From Streptomyces prunicolor NBRC 13075 (GTDB lineage: Bacteria > Actinomycetota > Actinomycetes > Streptomycetales > Streptomycetaceae), in assembly GCF_000367365.1 (NCBI RefSeq), contig NZ_BARF01000027.1:19398-83397 (forward strand): a DNA stretch of 64,000 nt, written 5' to 3'. The notes below the pieces were generated by a model, which had not been told where the DNA came from, ran no database searches, and worked only from the letters and a program-made list of their open reading frames with translations. The position numbers and the translations under genes are program-made. Of this stretch, positions 16,084 through 25,076 are shown one piece after another; within the stretch, counting starts at the first letter, position 1, and each line of letters starts with the position of its first letter.

Positions 16084-16906
16084 GGGCGTAATCCTGCGCC
16101 ATGGCTTCGATCAGATCCAGGGAGTTCGCCGGTGGGAGTGCCGAGGCTGAGAGCAGCTCGAAGGTGAACCTCAACTGGGCGACGGTGGCCGGGTCGTCCT
16201 CCAACCGTCCGGTTCCAGGTCCCTCGAAGTAGACCAGTGGAGGGGCGTCCCCGAAGTCCATCAGCCTCATCGAGCCCTCCATGGCCTTGTGCGCACCTGC
16301 GCTGAACGGCAGTACCTGCGCGATGACTCGGCCTCGACGGGCAACACCCGCGACGTGGTGCAGAGCTTCAGCCATCACCGCACGGCCGCCGGTCTCACGG
16401 CGCAGCACCGCTTCGTCAAGCACGACCCACAACAACGGTTTTGTTGGGTGTTCCAGTAGGCGCGTCCGCGCCATCCGGCCGTCCACCCACTCGTCGATCG
16501 TCCCCTCCGGCGCAGTCGGATCGTAGGCGCGGTTCACCGCTCGTGCGTACGCCGGGGTCTGAAGCAGTCCGGGGATCAGGAGCGGTGCGTACTGCCTGAT
16601 CGCTGTGGCCTCCGTCTCCACTTCCGCCGCCTCCGCGAAGTGCTCCGGATACCTCGACTTCGCCGCCGCCCCACAATTCCTGGCGAAGAAATCCCCCGTC
16701 CCCAACTCCGCGTCCAGCATCCGCGCATACTCCGGCACCATCCGCCGCGTCCCCGCCTCCAACTGCCCGATGAACGACCCGCTCACGAACAGCCGTTGCC
16801 CCAACTCGTCCTGGCTGAGGCCCGCCTTCTCGCGGGCGTGACGGAGTTCGGCGCCGAGCAGGGCGCGCGGTGACGAAGACGGGTCGAGATCTTTCGGTCC
16901 TGCCAC
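16067..16906 (-). CDS. XRE-family helix-turn-helix regulator with DUF5753
   Basis: A 279-residue DNA-binding protein. The N-terminal helix-turn-helix covers about residues 16-70 (AELRHAREKAGLSQDELGQR, then the recognition helix around SGSFIGQLEAGTR), followed by the DUF5753 region (about 95-270) with the family motif LIPGLLQTPAYARAV. GTG 16906 has GGGAG five bases upstream. It forms the standard pair with the DUF397 gene. DUF5753 is thought to sense or bind a ligand or partner. A divergent gene starts 113 bp away at 17020, so the space between may carry its operator. Target genes unknown. Confidence 0.9.
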   Translation of the reverse strand: MAGPKDLDPSSSPRALLGAELRHAREKAGLSQDELGQRLFVSGSFIGQLEAGTRRMVPEYARMLDAELGTGDFFARNCGAAAKSRYPEHFAEAAEVETEATAIRQYAPLLIPGLLQTPAYARAVNRAYDPTAPEGTIDEWVDGRMARTRLLEHPTKPLLWVVLDEAVLRRETGGRAVMAEALHHVAGVARRGRVIAQVLPFSAGAHKAMEGSMRLMDFGDAPPLVYFEGPGTGRLEDDPATVAQLRFTFELLSASALPPANSLDLIEAMAQDYAHEQLP

Positions 16907-17019
16907 AGCAACTCCCTGTCCTAACAGCCAAATTTGTTGGGACTCCCCGTATAGCCAGGTTAGACACGTTGCCGACACGCTGTGTTGCGAACAGCAAACT
17001 CTGTGTGGAGGTGCAAGGC

Positions 17020-17412
17020 ATGCTGCGATCGACTGAAGAAGTCGTCGCCACATTGCGGGAGGCGCTCACCGATGTCGGTGTCGTCCTGCCGTCCCTGTGC
17101 GTGGACCCGGTGACAGGCGCGAGCGACGAAAAGTTCGCGCTGGTCACGCTGGGGCGCTGCAACATCCGTACCGCCGAGAAGCTCGCGTCCGTGCTGCGCG
17201 GCGAACGGCCCCCGATCGGCGCGCACGCCGTGGACGTACGGGACGGGCGGGTCGGCGAAGTGATGGGACACGTGGGCGGGAATGTGCAGTTGCGGCCCGT
17301 GGCCGGCGGCCGGGAGTGGGACTGCCCGCCGGAGTCGACGGGACCCGCCGGGCAGGAGGAGGTTCTGCGGGCGAGGGTCCGGGAACGGAACCGCGAAGCC
17401 CGCCTGCCCTGA
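17020..17412 (+). CDS. hypothetical 130-residue protein
   Basis: A soluble protein starting at ATG 17020 with a strong GGAGGT at 17007-17012. The N-terminus (STEEVVATLREALTDVGV) is an amphipathic helix and the middle (about 30-85) alternates strands and helices, with LGRCNIRTAEKLASVL. The C-terminal 40 residues are polar and low in structure. Divergent from the XRE/DUF397 pair, it is a candidate target of that regulator. Not recognised. Its stop codon lies in a 13-bp repeat array. Confidence 0.6.
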   Translation: MLRSTEEVVATLREALTDVGVVLPSLCVDPVTGASDEKFALVTLGRCNIRTAEKLASVLRGERPPIGAHAVDVRDGRVGEVMGHVGGNVQLRPVAGGREWDCPPESTGPAGQEEVLRARVRERNREARLP

Positions 17413-17516
17413 GCCCCTGCCCTGAGCCCCTGCCCTGAGCCCCGGCCCCGAGCCCCTGCCCTTCCCCGAGCCCCTGCCCTGAGCCGCCTGCCCTGAGTCG
17501 GCCGACGTGCTCGACT
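17405..17516 (+). repeat. 13-bp tandem repeat array over a stop codon
   Basis: Unit TGCCCTGAGCCCC: exact at 17405-17417, 17418-17430 and 17431-17443, then degenerate units to about 17516. The TGA of the preceding gene (17410-17412) is in the first unit, and the array ends a few bases before the next start. Confidence 0.9.
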
Positions 17517-17522
17517 GACCCC

Positions 17523-18209
17523 ATGCCCACACTCCCGCCCCGCCTCCTCCGGGCCCTCGAATCCTTCAACTCCGCCCGCCCCTGGAGCCACAACGCCCAC
17601 TACCACCCTTGGCTGCTACGGCAGTTGCCCCGCAGGTTCGGGCGAGCCCTGGACGTGGGTTGTGGGAGCGGCGACCTGGTGCGGCTGCTTGCCGCGAGGA
17701 GTGCGGGTGGTGTGGAGGGCATCGACTCCGATCCCCAAATCATCGCCCGGGCACGGGAGTTGACCCCACCCGGCGTCTCCGGCGTCTCCGGTGTCCCCGT
17801 GGTCTTCACCGTCGCCGACGCCCGGGCCGGAATCCCCGCCGGCCCCTACGACGTCATCACCTGCGTCGCCGCCCTCCACCACCTCCCGTTCGCCGAGACG
17901 CTCACCCGCTTCCGTGACCAACTCGCCCCGGGTGGAACCCTCGTGGTGGTCGGCTGCGCCCGCGAGGCGGATGCCGTCGACGACGCCCTCGGCCTCGTCT
18001 CCGTCCCCCTGAACCTCGCCATGGGCTGGGTGAAGAACCGGGGCCGTAGGGCCGTGTCCCGCCCGGTGGCCATGACCGCCGTCACCCGGCCGCCGGAGAT
18101 GACCTTCGCCGAGGTCCGCCGCGAGGCGATCCGCGTACTGCCGCGGGTCCGGCCGCGGCGGCGGTTGTTCTGGCGGTACACGCTGGTGTGGCGGGCACCC
18201 CTGGCATGA
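17523..18209 (+). CDS. class I SAM-dependent methyltransferase
   Basis: A 228-residue Rossmann-fold methyltransferase. Motif I is ALDVGCGSGDLVRLL (about 40-54), the acidic end of strand 2 is EGIDSDPQ (about 63-70), and motif post-I/IV is DVITCVAALHHLPF (about 108-121). The N-terminal WSHNAHYHPWLLRQLP segment is common in small-molecule methyltransferases of actinobacteria. It starts just after the repeat array, without a clear ribosome site, and is followed by a convergent gene. The substrate is unknown. Confidence 0.88.
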   Translation: MPTLPPRLLRALESFNSARPWSHNAHYHPWLLRQLPRRFGRALDVGCGSGDLVRLLAARSAGGVEGIDSDPQIIARARELTPPGVSGVSGVPVVFTVADARAGIPAGPYDVITCVAALHHLPFAETLTRFRDQLAPGGTLVVVGCAREADAVDDALGLVSVPLNLAMGWVKNRGRRAVSRPVAMTAVTRPPEMTFAEVRREAIRVLPRVRPRRRLFWRYTLVWRAPLA

Positions 18210-18292
18210 TTCCGTCCACCCGATGCACCACCTCGTCGAGAGGGTCGACGGCAGCCGCTCCAGGCACTGGTGGGCCCGGCGGCGCGCCATCG

Positions 18293-19198
18293 CTATGCAC
18301 CCACGAGCGCGGGCGCCAGCTCCCGCCACGGCTCGGCCGGCACCTCGAACGGCGACTCCATCAGAGCCTGCACGCAGACATGGTCGGCCCCCGCGTCGAG
18401 ATGCTCGCGCACCCGGTCGAGGATCGCCGTCTCGTCACCCCACGCCACGAGTGCCTCGGCCAGCCGGTCGGAGCCGCCGCGCACCAGGTCCGTCTCGTCG
18501 AAGCCGCCGCGCAGCCAGTTGTTGCGGTAGTTCGGCAGGCCGGTGTAGATGTCCAGGTGGGTGTGGGCCCGGCGGAGTGCGGTCTCGCGGTCCTTGGTGA
18601 GTACGGCGCCCATCTCGACGGCCACGATCTTGTCCGGGCCGAGCGCCGCCCGTACCTCGGCGGTCTGGGCCGGAGTCACCAGGTACGGGTGGCTGCCGTC
18701 GGCGAGTTCGCGGGCCGTCTCCAGCATCCGGGGGCCGAGCGCGGCGATCAGGACGGGCGGCCGGGGCGCGTCGGCCTCGGCGGCGTAGAAGGTCGCGCCC
18801 GCCATCGCCGTGAGGTACTCGCGCATCGCGGCGACGGGCTTGCCGTAATTGCCGCCGCGCACCCGCTCGACCAGCGGCCGGTGACTGACCCCGAGTCCGA
18901 GCACGAACCGGCCGCCGTACGCCGCCGACAGCGTGCGGGACGCCGCGTTCGCCGCGACCGCGCCCCGCGCCCAGATGTTGGCGATGCCGGTCGCCACGCG
19001 CATCCGTGAGGTCGCGGCGAGCAGCAACCCCGCCTGGCTGAACGCCTCCCGGCCGTACGCCTCGCCGAACCACAGGGTGCCCCAGCCCTGTTCCTCCAGC
19101 TCGGCCGCGATCTGCCCGGCCGCCGCCGGGGCCACGGCATCCAGGCTCGCGGTCCAGATCCCCACGCGGCCGAGTCCCGCTTCTTCCACCACTGTCAT
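18293..19198 (-). CDS. LLM-class (F420-dependent) oxidoreductase
   Basis: A 301-residue TIM-barrel enzyme of the luciferase-like monooxygenase superfamily, closest in pattern to the actinobacterial F420-dependent group (TIGR03620 type). Supporting segments are RVGIWTASLD (N-terminus), WGTLWFGEAYGREAFSQAGLLLAATSRMRVATGIANIWAR across about 38-78 (read as three motifs) and VLGLGVSHRPLVERV. It would use F420 or FMN to transfer hydride to an unknown substrate. TACCGT six bases before the ATG points to a leaderless mRNA. It lies downstream of an AraC regulator on the same strand, 88 bp away. Confidence 0.85.
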   Translation of the reverse strand: MTVVEEAGLGRVGIWTASLDAVAPAAAGQIAAELEEQGWGTLWFGEAYGREAFSQAGLLLAATSRMRVATGIANIWARGAVAANAASRTLSAAYGGRFVLGLGVSHRPLVERVRGGNYGKPVAAMREYLTAMAGATFYAAEADAPRPPVLIAALGPRMLETARELADGSHPYLVTPAQTAEVRAALGPDKIVAVEMGAVLTKDRETALRRAHTHLDIYTGLPNYRNNWLRGGFDETDLVRGGSDRLAEALVAWGDETAILDRVREHLDAGADHVCVQALMESPFEVPAEPWRELAPALVGA

Positions 19199-19204
19199 AC
19201 GGGG

Positions 19205-19210
19205 ACGGTA
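19205..19210 (-). promoter_or_regulatory. -10 box TACCGT for a leaderless mRNA
   Basis: Minus-strand TACCGT ending 6 nt before ATG 19198 of the LLM oxidoreductase, with no ribosome site between. Confidence 0.55.
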
Positions 19211-19286
19211 GGGGGTGGGGGCGGGCGGTTGCCGTGACCGTGCCGCTCAAGGTCCTTGACCCGGGCGTTCGCAGGAGGGAGGTGGC

Positions 19287-20324
19287 TCAGCCTCCGGGCT
19301 GGTAGGAGCGGGGCGCGGAACCCGTCCAGCGTTTGAACGCGCGGTGGAAGGCGCTCGGCTCGGAGAAGCCCAGTCGCCGCGAGATGTCCTCGATGGAGAC
19401 CGTGCCCGTGGCCAGCGCCGCGATGGCCTCGTCGCGCCGCAGCTGATCGCGGATCCGCTGGAACGAGGTGCCCTCCGCCGCCAGCCGCCGCCGCAGGGTC
19501 TGCGCGCTCACCGCGAGCCGGGCCGCGATGTCCTCGGGGTCCGGCATCCGGTCCGGCAGCGACTGCCCGAGGAGTCGGCGGACCTGGGCGGCGGCGGTGC
19601 TGCCGTAGTCCAGGCGGGCGAGTACGTCGCCGGGGGCGCGGCGGAGAAACGCGTGCAGCCCCGACTCGTCCTGGAGCACCGGCAGTTCGAGCAGGGCGCG
19701 GTCGAAGACGAGGGCGGTGCGCGGGGCCCGGAAGGTGCACGGGGCACCGTAGAGGAGGTCGTATTCGAGCGCGTGGGGTGGTGCCGGGTGGCTGAACTCG
19801 ACCCGGGTGAGGGCGATCCGGCGGCGGATCAGCCAGCCGGCGAAGCGGTGGGCCACGACGGTGGCGGACTCGGCGAGGTAGTGGTCGGGGTCGTCGAAGG
19901 CGGTGAGGTCGAAGACGAGTGCCGCCTGCTGTCCCAACTCGCCAGCCCCTTCCTCCAGTTGGAAGCGGGGGCCGCCGGGGAAGAGGCCGTAGAAGGTGCT
20001 GCTGCGGTTGATCGCGGTCCGTAGATCGGGGCTGCAGTGCACCACCGCGTGGCACATCATCGCGAAGGTGCCCACCTTGAGGGGCTGTGGGCCGAGGCCC
20101 TGGAACTCGTCGTCCAGGGCCTGCCATACCGCCTTCGTGAGCCGGGCGAACTGCTGCGGTGATACGCGGGCGAGCGGGACGTTCAGCAACTCCGGTGGTA
20201 CGGCGGCCTGTTCGAGGAGCGGGGTGATGTCCACGCCGTGCCGCTCGGCTCCGCGCAGGGCGGCCCGTACGTGGTGGATGGCGACCGAGCGGGTCGGAGC
20301 GCTGTACGCGGGAGGCGTGGCCAT
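19287..20324 (-). CDS. AraC-family regulator with arabinose-binding-like N-domain
   Basis: A 345-residue transcription factor. The N-terminal two thirds (about 20-215) match the PF12625 sensor domain of the OruR/ArgR-like AraC group; the C-terminal 100 residues carry the double helix-turn-helix (DIAARLAVSAQTLRRRL, about 255-271, and ISRRLGFSEPSAFHRAFKRW, about 306-325). It diverges from an acyl-CoA dehydrogenase gene with only 88 bp between the starts, so it likely controls that gene and itself in response to a fatty-acid-like ligand. Minus-strand TACGAT eight bases before the ATG suggests leaderless transcription. Confidence 0.9.
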   Translation of the reverse strand: MATPPAYSAPTRSVAIHHVRAALRGAERHGVDITPLLEQAAVPPELLNVPLARVSPQQFARLTKAVWQALDDEFQGLGPQPLKVGTFAMMCHAVVHCSPDLRTAINRSSTFYGLFPGGPRFQLEEGAGELGQQAALVFDLTAFDDPDHYLAESATVVAHRFAGWLIRRRIALTRVEFSHPAPPHALEYDLLYGAPCTFRAPRTALVFDRALLELPVLQDESGLHAFLRRAPGDVLARLDYGSTAAAQVRRLLGQSLPDRMPDPEDIAARLAVSAQTLRRRLAAEGTSFQRIRDQLRRDEAIAALATGTVSIEDISRRLGFSEPSAFHRAFKRWTGSAPRSYQPGG

Positions 20325-20332
20325 GAGCGCCG

Positions 20333-20338
20333 ATCGTA
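20333..20338 (-). promoter_or_regulatory. -10 box TACGAT for the AraC gene
   Basis: Ends 8 nt before ATG 20324. It lies 62 bp from the opposing -10 box at 20401, so one operator could serve both directions. Confidence 0.5.
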
Positions 20339-20400
20339 CGGGACACGCAGGTCAACGACCGTGAGCGCTGCGGTCATGACGGCCATCCGCGCCGCGCGCC

Positions 20401-20406
20401 TACCGT
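20401..20406 (+). promoter_or_regulatory. -10 box TACCGT for the acyl-CoA dehydrogenase gene
   Basis: Ends 6 nt before GTG 20413; no purine-rich site separates it from the start. Confidence 0.55.
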
Positions 20407-20412
20407 CGGGGC

Positions 20413-21555
20413 GTGATCAGAAACGGATATTTCGACGAGGCCCATGAGGCGTACCGGACGGCCTGGCGCGGCTTCATCGAGCACGAGGTCGTGCCGAGGC
20501 AGGACGGCTGGGCGCGCGAGGGGATCGTAGGGAAGGACGTCTGGCGGCTCGCGGGCGCGCGGAACCTGCTCTGCCCGTGGGCCGATCCCGCGTACGGCGG
20601 TCTGGGTCTGGCCGACCTGCGCTACGAGCAGATCATGATCGAGGAGCTGGCGGACGCCGGTGAGTCCGGCTTCGCGGCCCCGCTGCACTCGTGTGTCGTC
20701 GCCCCGTACCTGGCCGAGTTCGGCACCGAGGACCAGAAGACCCGGCACCTCACCCGCGCGGTCTCCGGCGAGACGGTGCTCGCCATCGCGATCACCGAGC
20801 CGGGGACGGGGTCGGACGTGGCTGCCCTGCGCACCCACGCCGTACGCGCCCCGGACGGGGACGGCTGGCTGCTCAACGGGGCCAAGACCTTCATCTCCAG
20901 CGGCGTCAACGCCGACCTCGTCATCGTCGCCGCCCGCACCGGCGAGGGGCATGCCATCGGTCTGTTCCTGGTGGCCGCCGGGACCCCCGGTTTCACCCTG
21001 GGCCGAAAGCTCGACAAACTCGGGCTGCGGACCTGGGACACCGCCGAGCTGTTCTTCGACGACGTGTACGTTCCGGACGCCGATGTGCTCGGCGGCCCGG
21101 ACCAGGGATTCGCCCTGCTGATGCGGCAGTTCGCCCTGGAACGGCTCGTCGTCGCGATGGGTGCGGTGGCCGAGGCGGGGGCGGCACTGCGCGAGACCAT
21201 CGCGCACACCAAACAACGCACCGCGTTCGGGCGGCCGTTGGCGAGATTCCAGGACACCCGCTTCCGGCTGGCCGCGATGCGGGCCGGGATCAGCTCCGCC
21301 CAGGCCTTCGTCGACACCTGCGTCCTCGCCCACAACCAGGGCCTCCTCACCGCCGACCAGGCCGCCGAGGCGAAACTCGTCACCACCGAGCTGCAGGGCG
21401 AGGTCGTCGACGACTGCCTGCAGATGTTCGGCGGCTCCGGCTATCTGTGGGAGTCCCCGATCTGCCGCCGGTACGCCGACGCGCGCGTCCAGCGGATCTA
21501 CGGCGGGACGTCCGAGATCATGAAGGAGATCATCAGCCGCGCGCTGGATCTCTGA
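20413..21555 (+). CDS. acyl-CoA dehydrogenase
   Basis: A 380-residue flavoprotein of the acyl-CoA dehydrogenase family, which oxidises acyl-CoA to enoyl-CoA and passes electrons to ETF. The FAD/substrate segment AIAITEPGTGSDVAALRTHA (about 122-141), the GAKTFISSG stretch (about 157-165) and the C-terminal QMFGGSGYLWESPICRRYAD / RIYGGTSEIMKEI region (about 337-377) are complete. The N-terminus (YRTAWRGFIEHEVVPR) is the usual helical domain. It is divergent from an AraC regulator that probably controls it. Chain length or pathway (fatty acid, branched chain or sterol side chain) cannot be told. Confidence 0.93.
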   Translation: MIRNGYFDEAHEAYRTAWRGFIEHEVVPRQDGWAREGIVGKDVWRLAGARNLLCPWADPAYGGLGLADLRYEQIMIEELADAGESGFAAPLHSCVVAPYLAEFGTEDQKTRHLTRAVSGETVLAIAITEPGTGSDVAALRTHAVRAPDGDGWLLNGAKTFISSGVNADLVIVAARTGEGHAIGLFLVAAGTPGFTLGRKLDKLGLRTWDTAELFFDDVYVPDADVLGGPDQGFALLMRQFALERLVVAMGAVAEAGAALRETIAHTKQRTAFGRPLARFQDTRFRLAAMRAGISSAQAFVDTCVLAHNQGLLTADQAAEAKLVTTELQGEVVDDCLQMFGGSGYLWESPICRRYADARVQRIYGGTSEIMKEIISRALDL

Positions 21556-21571
21556 CCAACTCCGTTCTGCG

Positions 21572-22990
21572 CTAGGCGACTTGGCCCTGGATGACTTGAT
21601 CATCGGCGGCTTGGTCATCGGTGGCTCGGTCCCGTCGGGTGAGGCCGAAGGCGTATGTGGCGAGGAAGCCGACCGCGTACCCCGTCAGCAGCCCGCCTCC
21701 ATAGATCGCCACCGTCATCCCCAGCCCCCTGCTCCCCGCCAGCAACGGGAACAGCGCCCACCCCGACGGCCCGATCGCCGTCGCCCCCACCTTGTCGCCC
21801 AGCATCGCAAAGAACCCGACGAACGCCCCGCCCGCCGCCCCGCCCGCGCACGCGGTCAGGAACGGTCGGCCGAGGGGGAGCGAGACGCCGTAGATGAGCG
21901 GCTCGCCGACGCCCAACAGCCCTGCCGGGAGTGCCGACTTGATGGTCGTACGGAGTGAAGTGTCGTGGCGCATACGGAAGTACACCGCCACCGCCGCACC
22001 GACCTGGCCCGCGCCCGCCATGGCCAGGATGGGCAACAGGACGGTGTAGCCCTGCTGTTCGATGAGGGTGGTGTGGATGGGGATGAGGGCCTGATGGAGG
22101 CCCAGCATCACCAGAGGGAGGAAGAGGCCGCCGAGGATCAGGCCCGCGAAGGGGCCGGTGGTGGACAGGAGCCAGTTCGCGGCCGTGCCGATCGCGGTGG
22201 AGATCTCACCGGCCACGTACATGAGGCCGTAGAGCGTCGCCAGGCCCGCGACCAGGACGGTCAGGGTGGGGGTGACGAGAACGTCGAGGGTCGCGGGGAC
22301 CCAGGTGCGGCACCACTTCTCGACGTACGTGCCGAGCAACGCGGCGGCGAGTGCGCCGAGCACCCCGCCCTGGCCGGGGGAGAGGGCGACCCCGAAGGCC
22401 GTGACCTTCGCGACCCCGGGGTACACCACGACCGCGGCCACCGCCCCGCCCAGCACGGGTGTCCCACCGAACTCCTTCGCCGTGTTGTAACCGACGAAGA
22501 CCGCGATGAGGGTGAGAAACGCGGAGGGGATGACGGCGAGGGCGCCGGTGACTCCCGGGAGCCAACCCATGTTGATCAGCAGCCCGTTGAGACCGGCGAG
22601 GACCCCGCAGCCGATGAGAGCGGGGATGAGGGGGACGAAGATGTTGGCGATCCGGCGGAGGAGGAGTTTGCCGGGGGTGGCGTTGCGAGCGCGCTGTGCT
22701 TCCTTCAACTCGGCGCCGCGCGCGGCCAGTTCACCGGCTGCGCCACGCACCAGCTTCTCGAACTCCGGGGTCACCCGGGCCACCACCCCCGGCCCCAGCA
22801 CGATCTGGTACGTGTCGTCGGCCACGACCCCGAGCACGCCGGGCAGTGCCCGCAGCGCTTCCTCGTCCACCAGTGACCGGTCGGCCAGGCCGAGGCGGAG
22901 GCGGGTCATGCAGTGGGCGACGGAGGTGACGTTCGCGGGGCCGCCGACGAGGGGGAGGAGGGCGGCGGCGGTGTCGTACGGAGTATCCAC
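21572..22990 (-). CDS. PTS EIIBC permease, probably for N-acetylmuramic acid
   Basis: A 472-residue phosphotransferase-system transporter. EIIB covers about 1-85 with the phospho-cysteine C27 in AHCMTRLRL; EIIC (about 110-460) has ten or so membrane helices with the GEPLIYGVSLPLGRPF sugar-site motif of the glucose/sucrose superfamily. No EIIA domain is present, so it must borrow one. It lies 16 bp after murQ in the same direction, which makes MurNAc (or another amino sugar) the likely substrate, imported as MurNAc-6-phosphate. GTG start at 22990. Confidence 0.9.
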   Translation of the reverse strand: MDTPYDTAAALLPLVGGPANVTSVAHCMTRLRLGLADRSLVDEEALRALPGVLGVVADDTYQIVLGPGVVARVTPEFEKLVRGAAGELAARGAELKEAQRARNATPGKLLLRRIANIFVPLIPALIGCGVLAGLNGLLINMGWLPGVTGALAVIPSAFLTLIAVFVGYNTAKEFGGTPVLGGAVAAVVVYPGVAKVTAFGVALSPGQGGVLGALAAALLGTYVEKWCRTWVPATLDVLVTPTLTVLVAGLATLYGLMYVAGEISTAIGTAANWLLSTTGPFAGLILGGLFLPLVMLGLHQALIPIHTTLIEQQGYTVLLPILAMAGAGQVGAAVAVYFRMRHDTSLRTTIKSALPAGLLGVGEPLIYGVSLPLGRPFLTACAGGAAGGAFVGFFAMLGDKVGATAIGPSGWALFPLLAGSRGLGMTVAIYGGGLLTGYAVGFLATYAFGLTRRDRATDDQAADDQVIQGQVA

Positions 22991-23006
22991 CCCCTGAGCG
23001 TGCTGG

Positions 23007-23942
23007 TCAGTCGGCCGCAGCGGTCAGCGCCGCGCGCAGTCGGCCGCCGGACTCCTCCAGAAGGCGGGCGGCCGTCGGGCCGTCGACCCCGGCGAGGACC
23101 ACGAGGATCGCGTTCTTCACCTCGCCGTCGGTGGCGGACAGGGCCCGCTCGATCTCCGCGTCGTCCGCGCCGGTGGCGAGCGCGACGATACGGCGGGAGC
23201 GGGCGCGCAGCTTGTCGTTCGACGCGCGTACGTCGACCATCAGGTTCCCGTACGTCTTGCCCAGCCGGATCATCGTGATCGTCGACAGCATGTTGAGCAC
23301 GAGCTTCTGGGCCGTGCCCGCCTTCAACCTCGTTGATCCGGTGAGGAGTTCGGGGCCTACGACGACTTCGATGCCGTGTTCGGCGGCTGCGGCGAGGGCG
23401 CTGTGCGGGTTGCAGGAGAGGCCGATGGTCAATGCCCCGAGCCGGCGCGCGTGCGCTACGGCTGCGATCGCGTACGGGGTGCGTCCCGAGGCGGAGATGC
23501 CGACCACCGTGTCGTCGGGGGTCAGCGTGAGCGCGTCGAGGTCGGCCTCGGCCAGTTCTCGGGAGTCCTCGGCGCCTTCGATCGACGTGACCAGGGCGTC
23601 CGGGCCACCGGCGATCAGGCCGACGACCTCGGAGGGGCCCGTGTTGAACGTCGGCGGGCACTCGGACGCGTCGAGTACGCCGAGGCGTCCTGCGGTACCG
23701 GCGCCCATGTAGATCAGCCGGCCACCCTTTTCCATGCGTTCCGCTACGGCGTCGATCGCGGCGGAGATTTCGGGGAGGCGGAGGGCTACTGCGGCGGCGA
23801 CGGTCGCGTCCTCGGCGTTCATGAGGCGGGCGATTTCGGGGGTGGGGAGTTGATCGATACCGGCGAGTTCGGGGCGGAAGGCTTCGGTGGTGAGTGACTC
23901 CAACTCGGAGCGGAGGTCACGGGGGTTGGACGTTGAGGTCAT
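23007..23942 (-). CDS. murQ: N-acetylmuramic acid 6-phosphate etherase MurQ
   Basis: A 311-residue SIS-domain lyase that splits the lactyl ether of MurNAc-6-phosphate to GlcNAc-6-phosphate and lactate in cell-wall recycling. It has the phosphosugar-binding MGAGTAGRLGVLDASECPPT (about 99-118) with the catalytic glutamate in DASE, and the NLMVDVRASNDKLRARS family signature (about 242-258). Between a probable MurR-like regulator upstream and the PTS gene downstream, the order is regulator-murQ-EIIBC on one strand. A large dispersed repeat separates it from the regulator. Confidence 0.96.
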   Translation of the reverse strand: MTSTSNPRDLRSELESLTTEAFRPELAGIDQLPTPEIARLMNAEDATVAAAVALRLPEISAAIDAVAERMEKGGRLIYMGAGTAGRLGVLDASECPPTFNTGPSEVVGLIAGGPDALVTSIEGAEDSRELAEADLDALTLTPDDTVVGISASGRTPYAIAAVAHARRLGALTIGLSCNPHSALAAAAEHGIEVVVGPELLTGSTRLKAGTAQKLVLNMLSTITMIRLGKTYGNLMVDVRASNDKLRARSRRIVALATGADDAEIERALSATDGEVKNAILVVLAGVDGPTAARLLEESGGRLRAALTAAAD

Positions 23943-23988
23943 GGATCGGCGGCTCTTTCTGTTCGTTCTTGTCTGCCGGCCGGTGGGG

Positions 23989-24070
23989 GCTGGTCGCGCA
24001 GTTCCCCGCGCCCCTTAAAAACGCAGGTCGACCGGTGCTTTTTAGGGGTGCGGGGAACTGCGCGACCAGC
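23989..24070. repeat. dispersed intergenic repeat, subtype B, complete palindrome
   Basis: Arms 23989-24016 and 24043-24070 (starting GCTGGTCGCGCAGTTCCCCG) are near-perfect inverted repeats around a 26-nt centre. It lies between the RpiR regulator and murQ and could stop or stabilise the transcript. A single arm recurs at 63901-63930. Confidence 0.9.
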
Positions 24071-24100
24071 CACGACGCACCCGCAGAAAACAACGCGCCT

Positions 24101-25021
24101 CTAACGCCTATGCCGATGCGCCAGCGCCTCGTACGACGCCGACAAAGCCGGTGCCGCCTGTTCATACGTCCGCTGCGCCACCCCGATGAACAAACAGTCC
24201 ACCACCAGCAACTGACTCGTCCGGGACGACATCGCCGCCGGCCGAAGCTCACTCTCCCGAGCCGTGGACGTCGTGAGGATGTGATCGGCGTACTGCGTCA
24301 CCGCCCCGTCCGGCCGCCCCGTGATCGCAACGGTCGTAGCCCCATGCTCAAAAGCCACCCGCAACGGCTCGATGACGTCACCCGTGGACCCGGAGTGGGT
24401 GATCGCGATGGCCACATCCCCCGCCTTCAGCTGCACGGCGTTCGTGACGGCAAGATGCGGGTCGCTGTGGGCGTGGGCTATGAGGCCTATGCGGAGCAGC
24501 TTCTGGGTGAGGTCCTGGGCGACGAGCCCGGACGCCCCGACGCCGTACACATCCACCCGGCGCGCCCCGGCGAGCGCGGTGACGGCCGCGCCGAGCTGGA
24601 CGGTGTCGAGCCCGGCAGCCGTGTCCGCGAGGGTCTGCTGCTCGTCGTAGGCGAGTTTCGCGACGACGTCGGCGATGGGGTCGTCGACGGCTATGTCGGT
24701 GGTGAGGGCGGGCGCCCGCCCGGACTGCTGCTGCGCGGCGAGCCCGGCGAGGGCGAGGCGCAGGTCGCGGTAGCCGGGGTAGCCGAGGACGCGGGCGGTG
24801 CGGACGACCGTGGCCTCGCTGGTGCCGGTGAGTTCGGCGAGGCCGGTGACCGTGAGGGCCGCGCAGCCCGCCGGGTCGGCGGCGACGGTCTCGGCGACCC
24901 GCTGCATGGAGCGGGTCATGGAGGGGGCGAGGGTGCGCACCTTGGCGGCGAGTGCGGCGGGTGGCGTACTCCCGGGACTCCCGGAGGCGCTTCCGAAAAT
25001 TTCCTTCACGTCCTGGGTCAC
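24101..25021 (-). CDS. RpiR/MurR-family regulator
   Basis: A 306-residue repressor-type protein. The N-terminal helix-turn-helix (about 15-90; LAELTGTSEATVVRTARVLGYPGYRDLRL) is of the RpiR class, and the C-terminal SIS domain (about 130-270; VDVYGVGASGLVAQDLTQKLLRIG, then AITHSGSTGDVIEPLRVA) binds a sugar phosphate, by context MurNAc-6-phosphate. It is followed by murQ and the PTS gene on the same strand. I choose GTG 25021; another GTG four codons in is possible. A divergent gene begins 56 bp away, so the operator probably lies in 25022-25076. Confidence 0.9.
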   Translation of the reverse strand: MTQDVKEIFGSASGSPGSTPPAALAAKVRTLAPSMTRSMQRVAETVAADPAGCAALTVTGLAELTGTSEATVVRTARVLGYPGYRDLRLALAGLAAQQQSGRAPALTTDIAVDDPIADVVAKLAYDEQQTLADTAAGLDTVQLGAAVTALAGARRVDVYGVGASGLVAQDLTQKLLRIGLIAHAHSDPHLAVTNAVQLKAGDVAIAITHSGSTGDVIEPLRVAFEHGATTVAITGRPDGAVTQYADHILTTSTARESELRPAAMSSRTSQLLVVDCLFIGVAQRTYEQAAPALSASYEALAHRHRR

Positions 25022-25076
25022 CTTTGAAAGATATTTTCGCGGCGGTGGTCCGGTCAAGGGTGCGCACAATGGGTGC

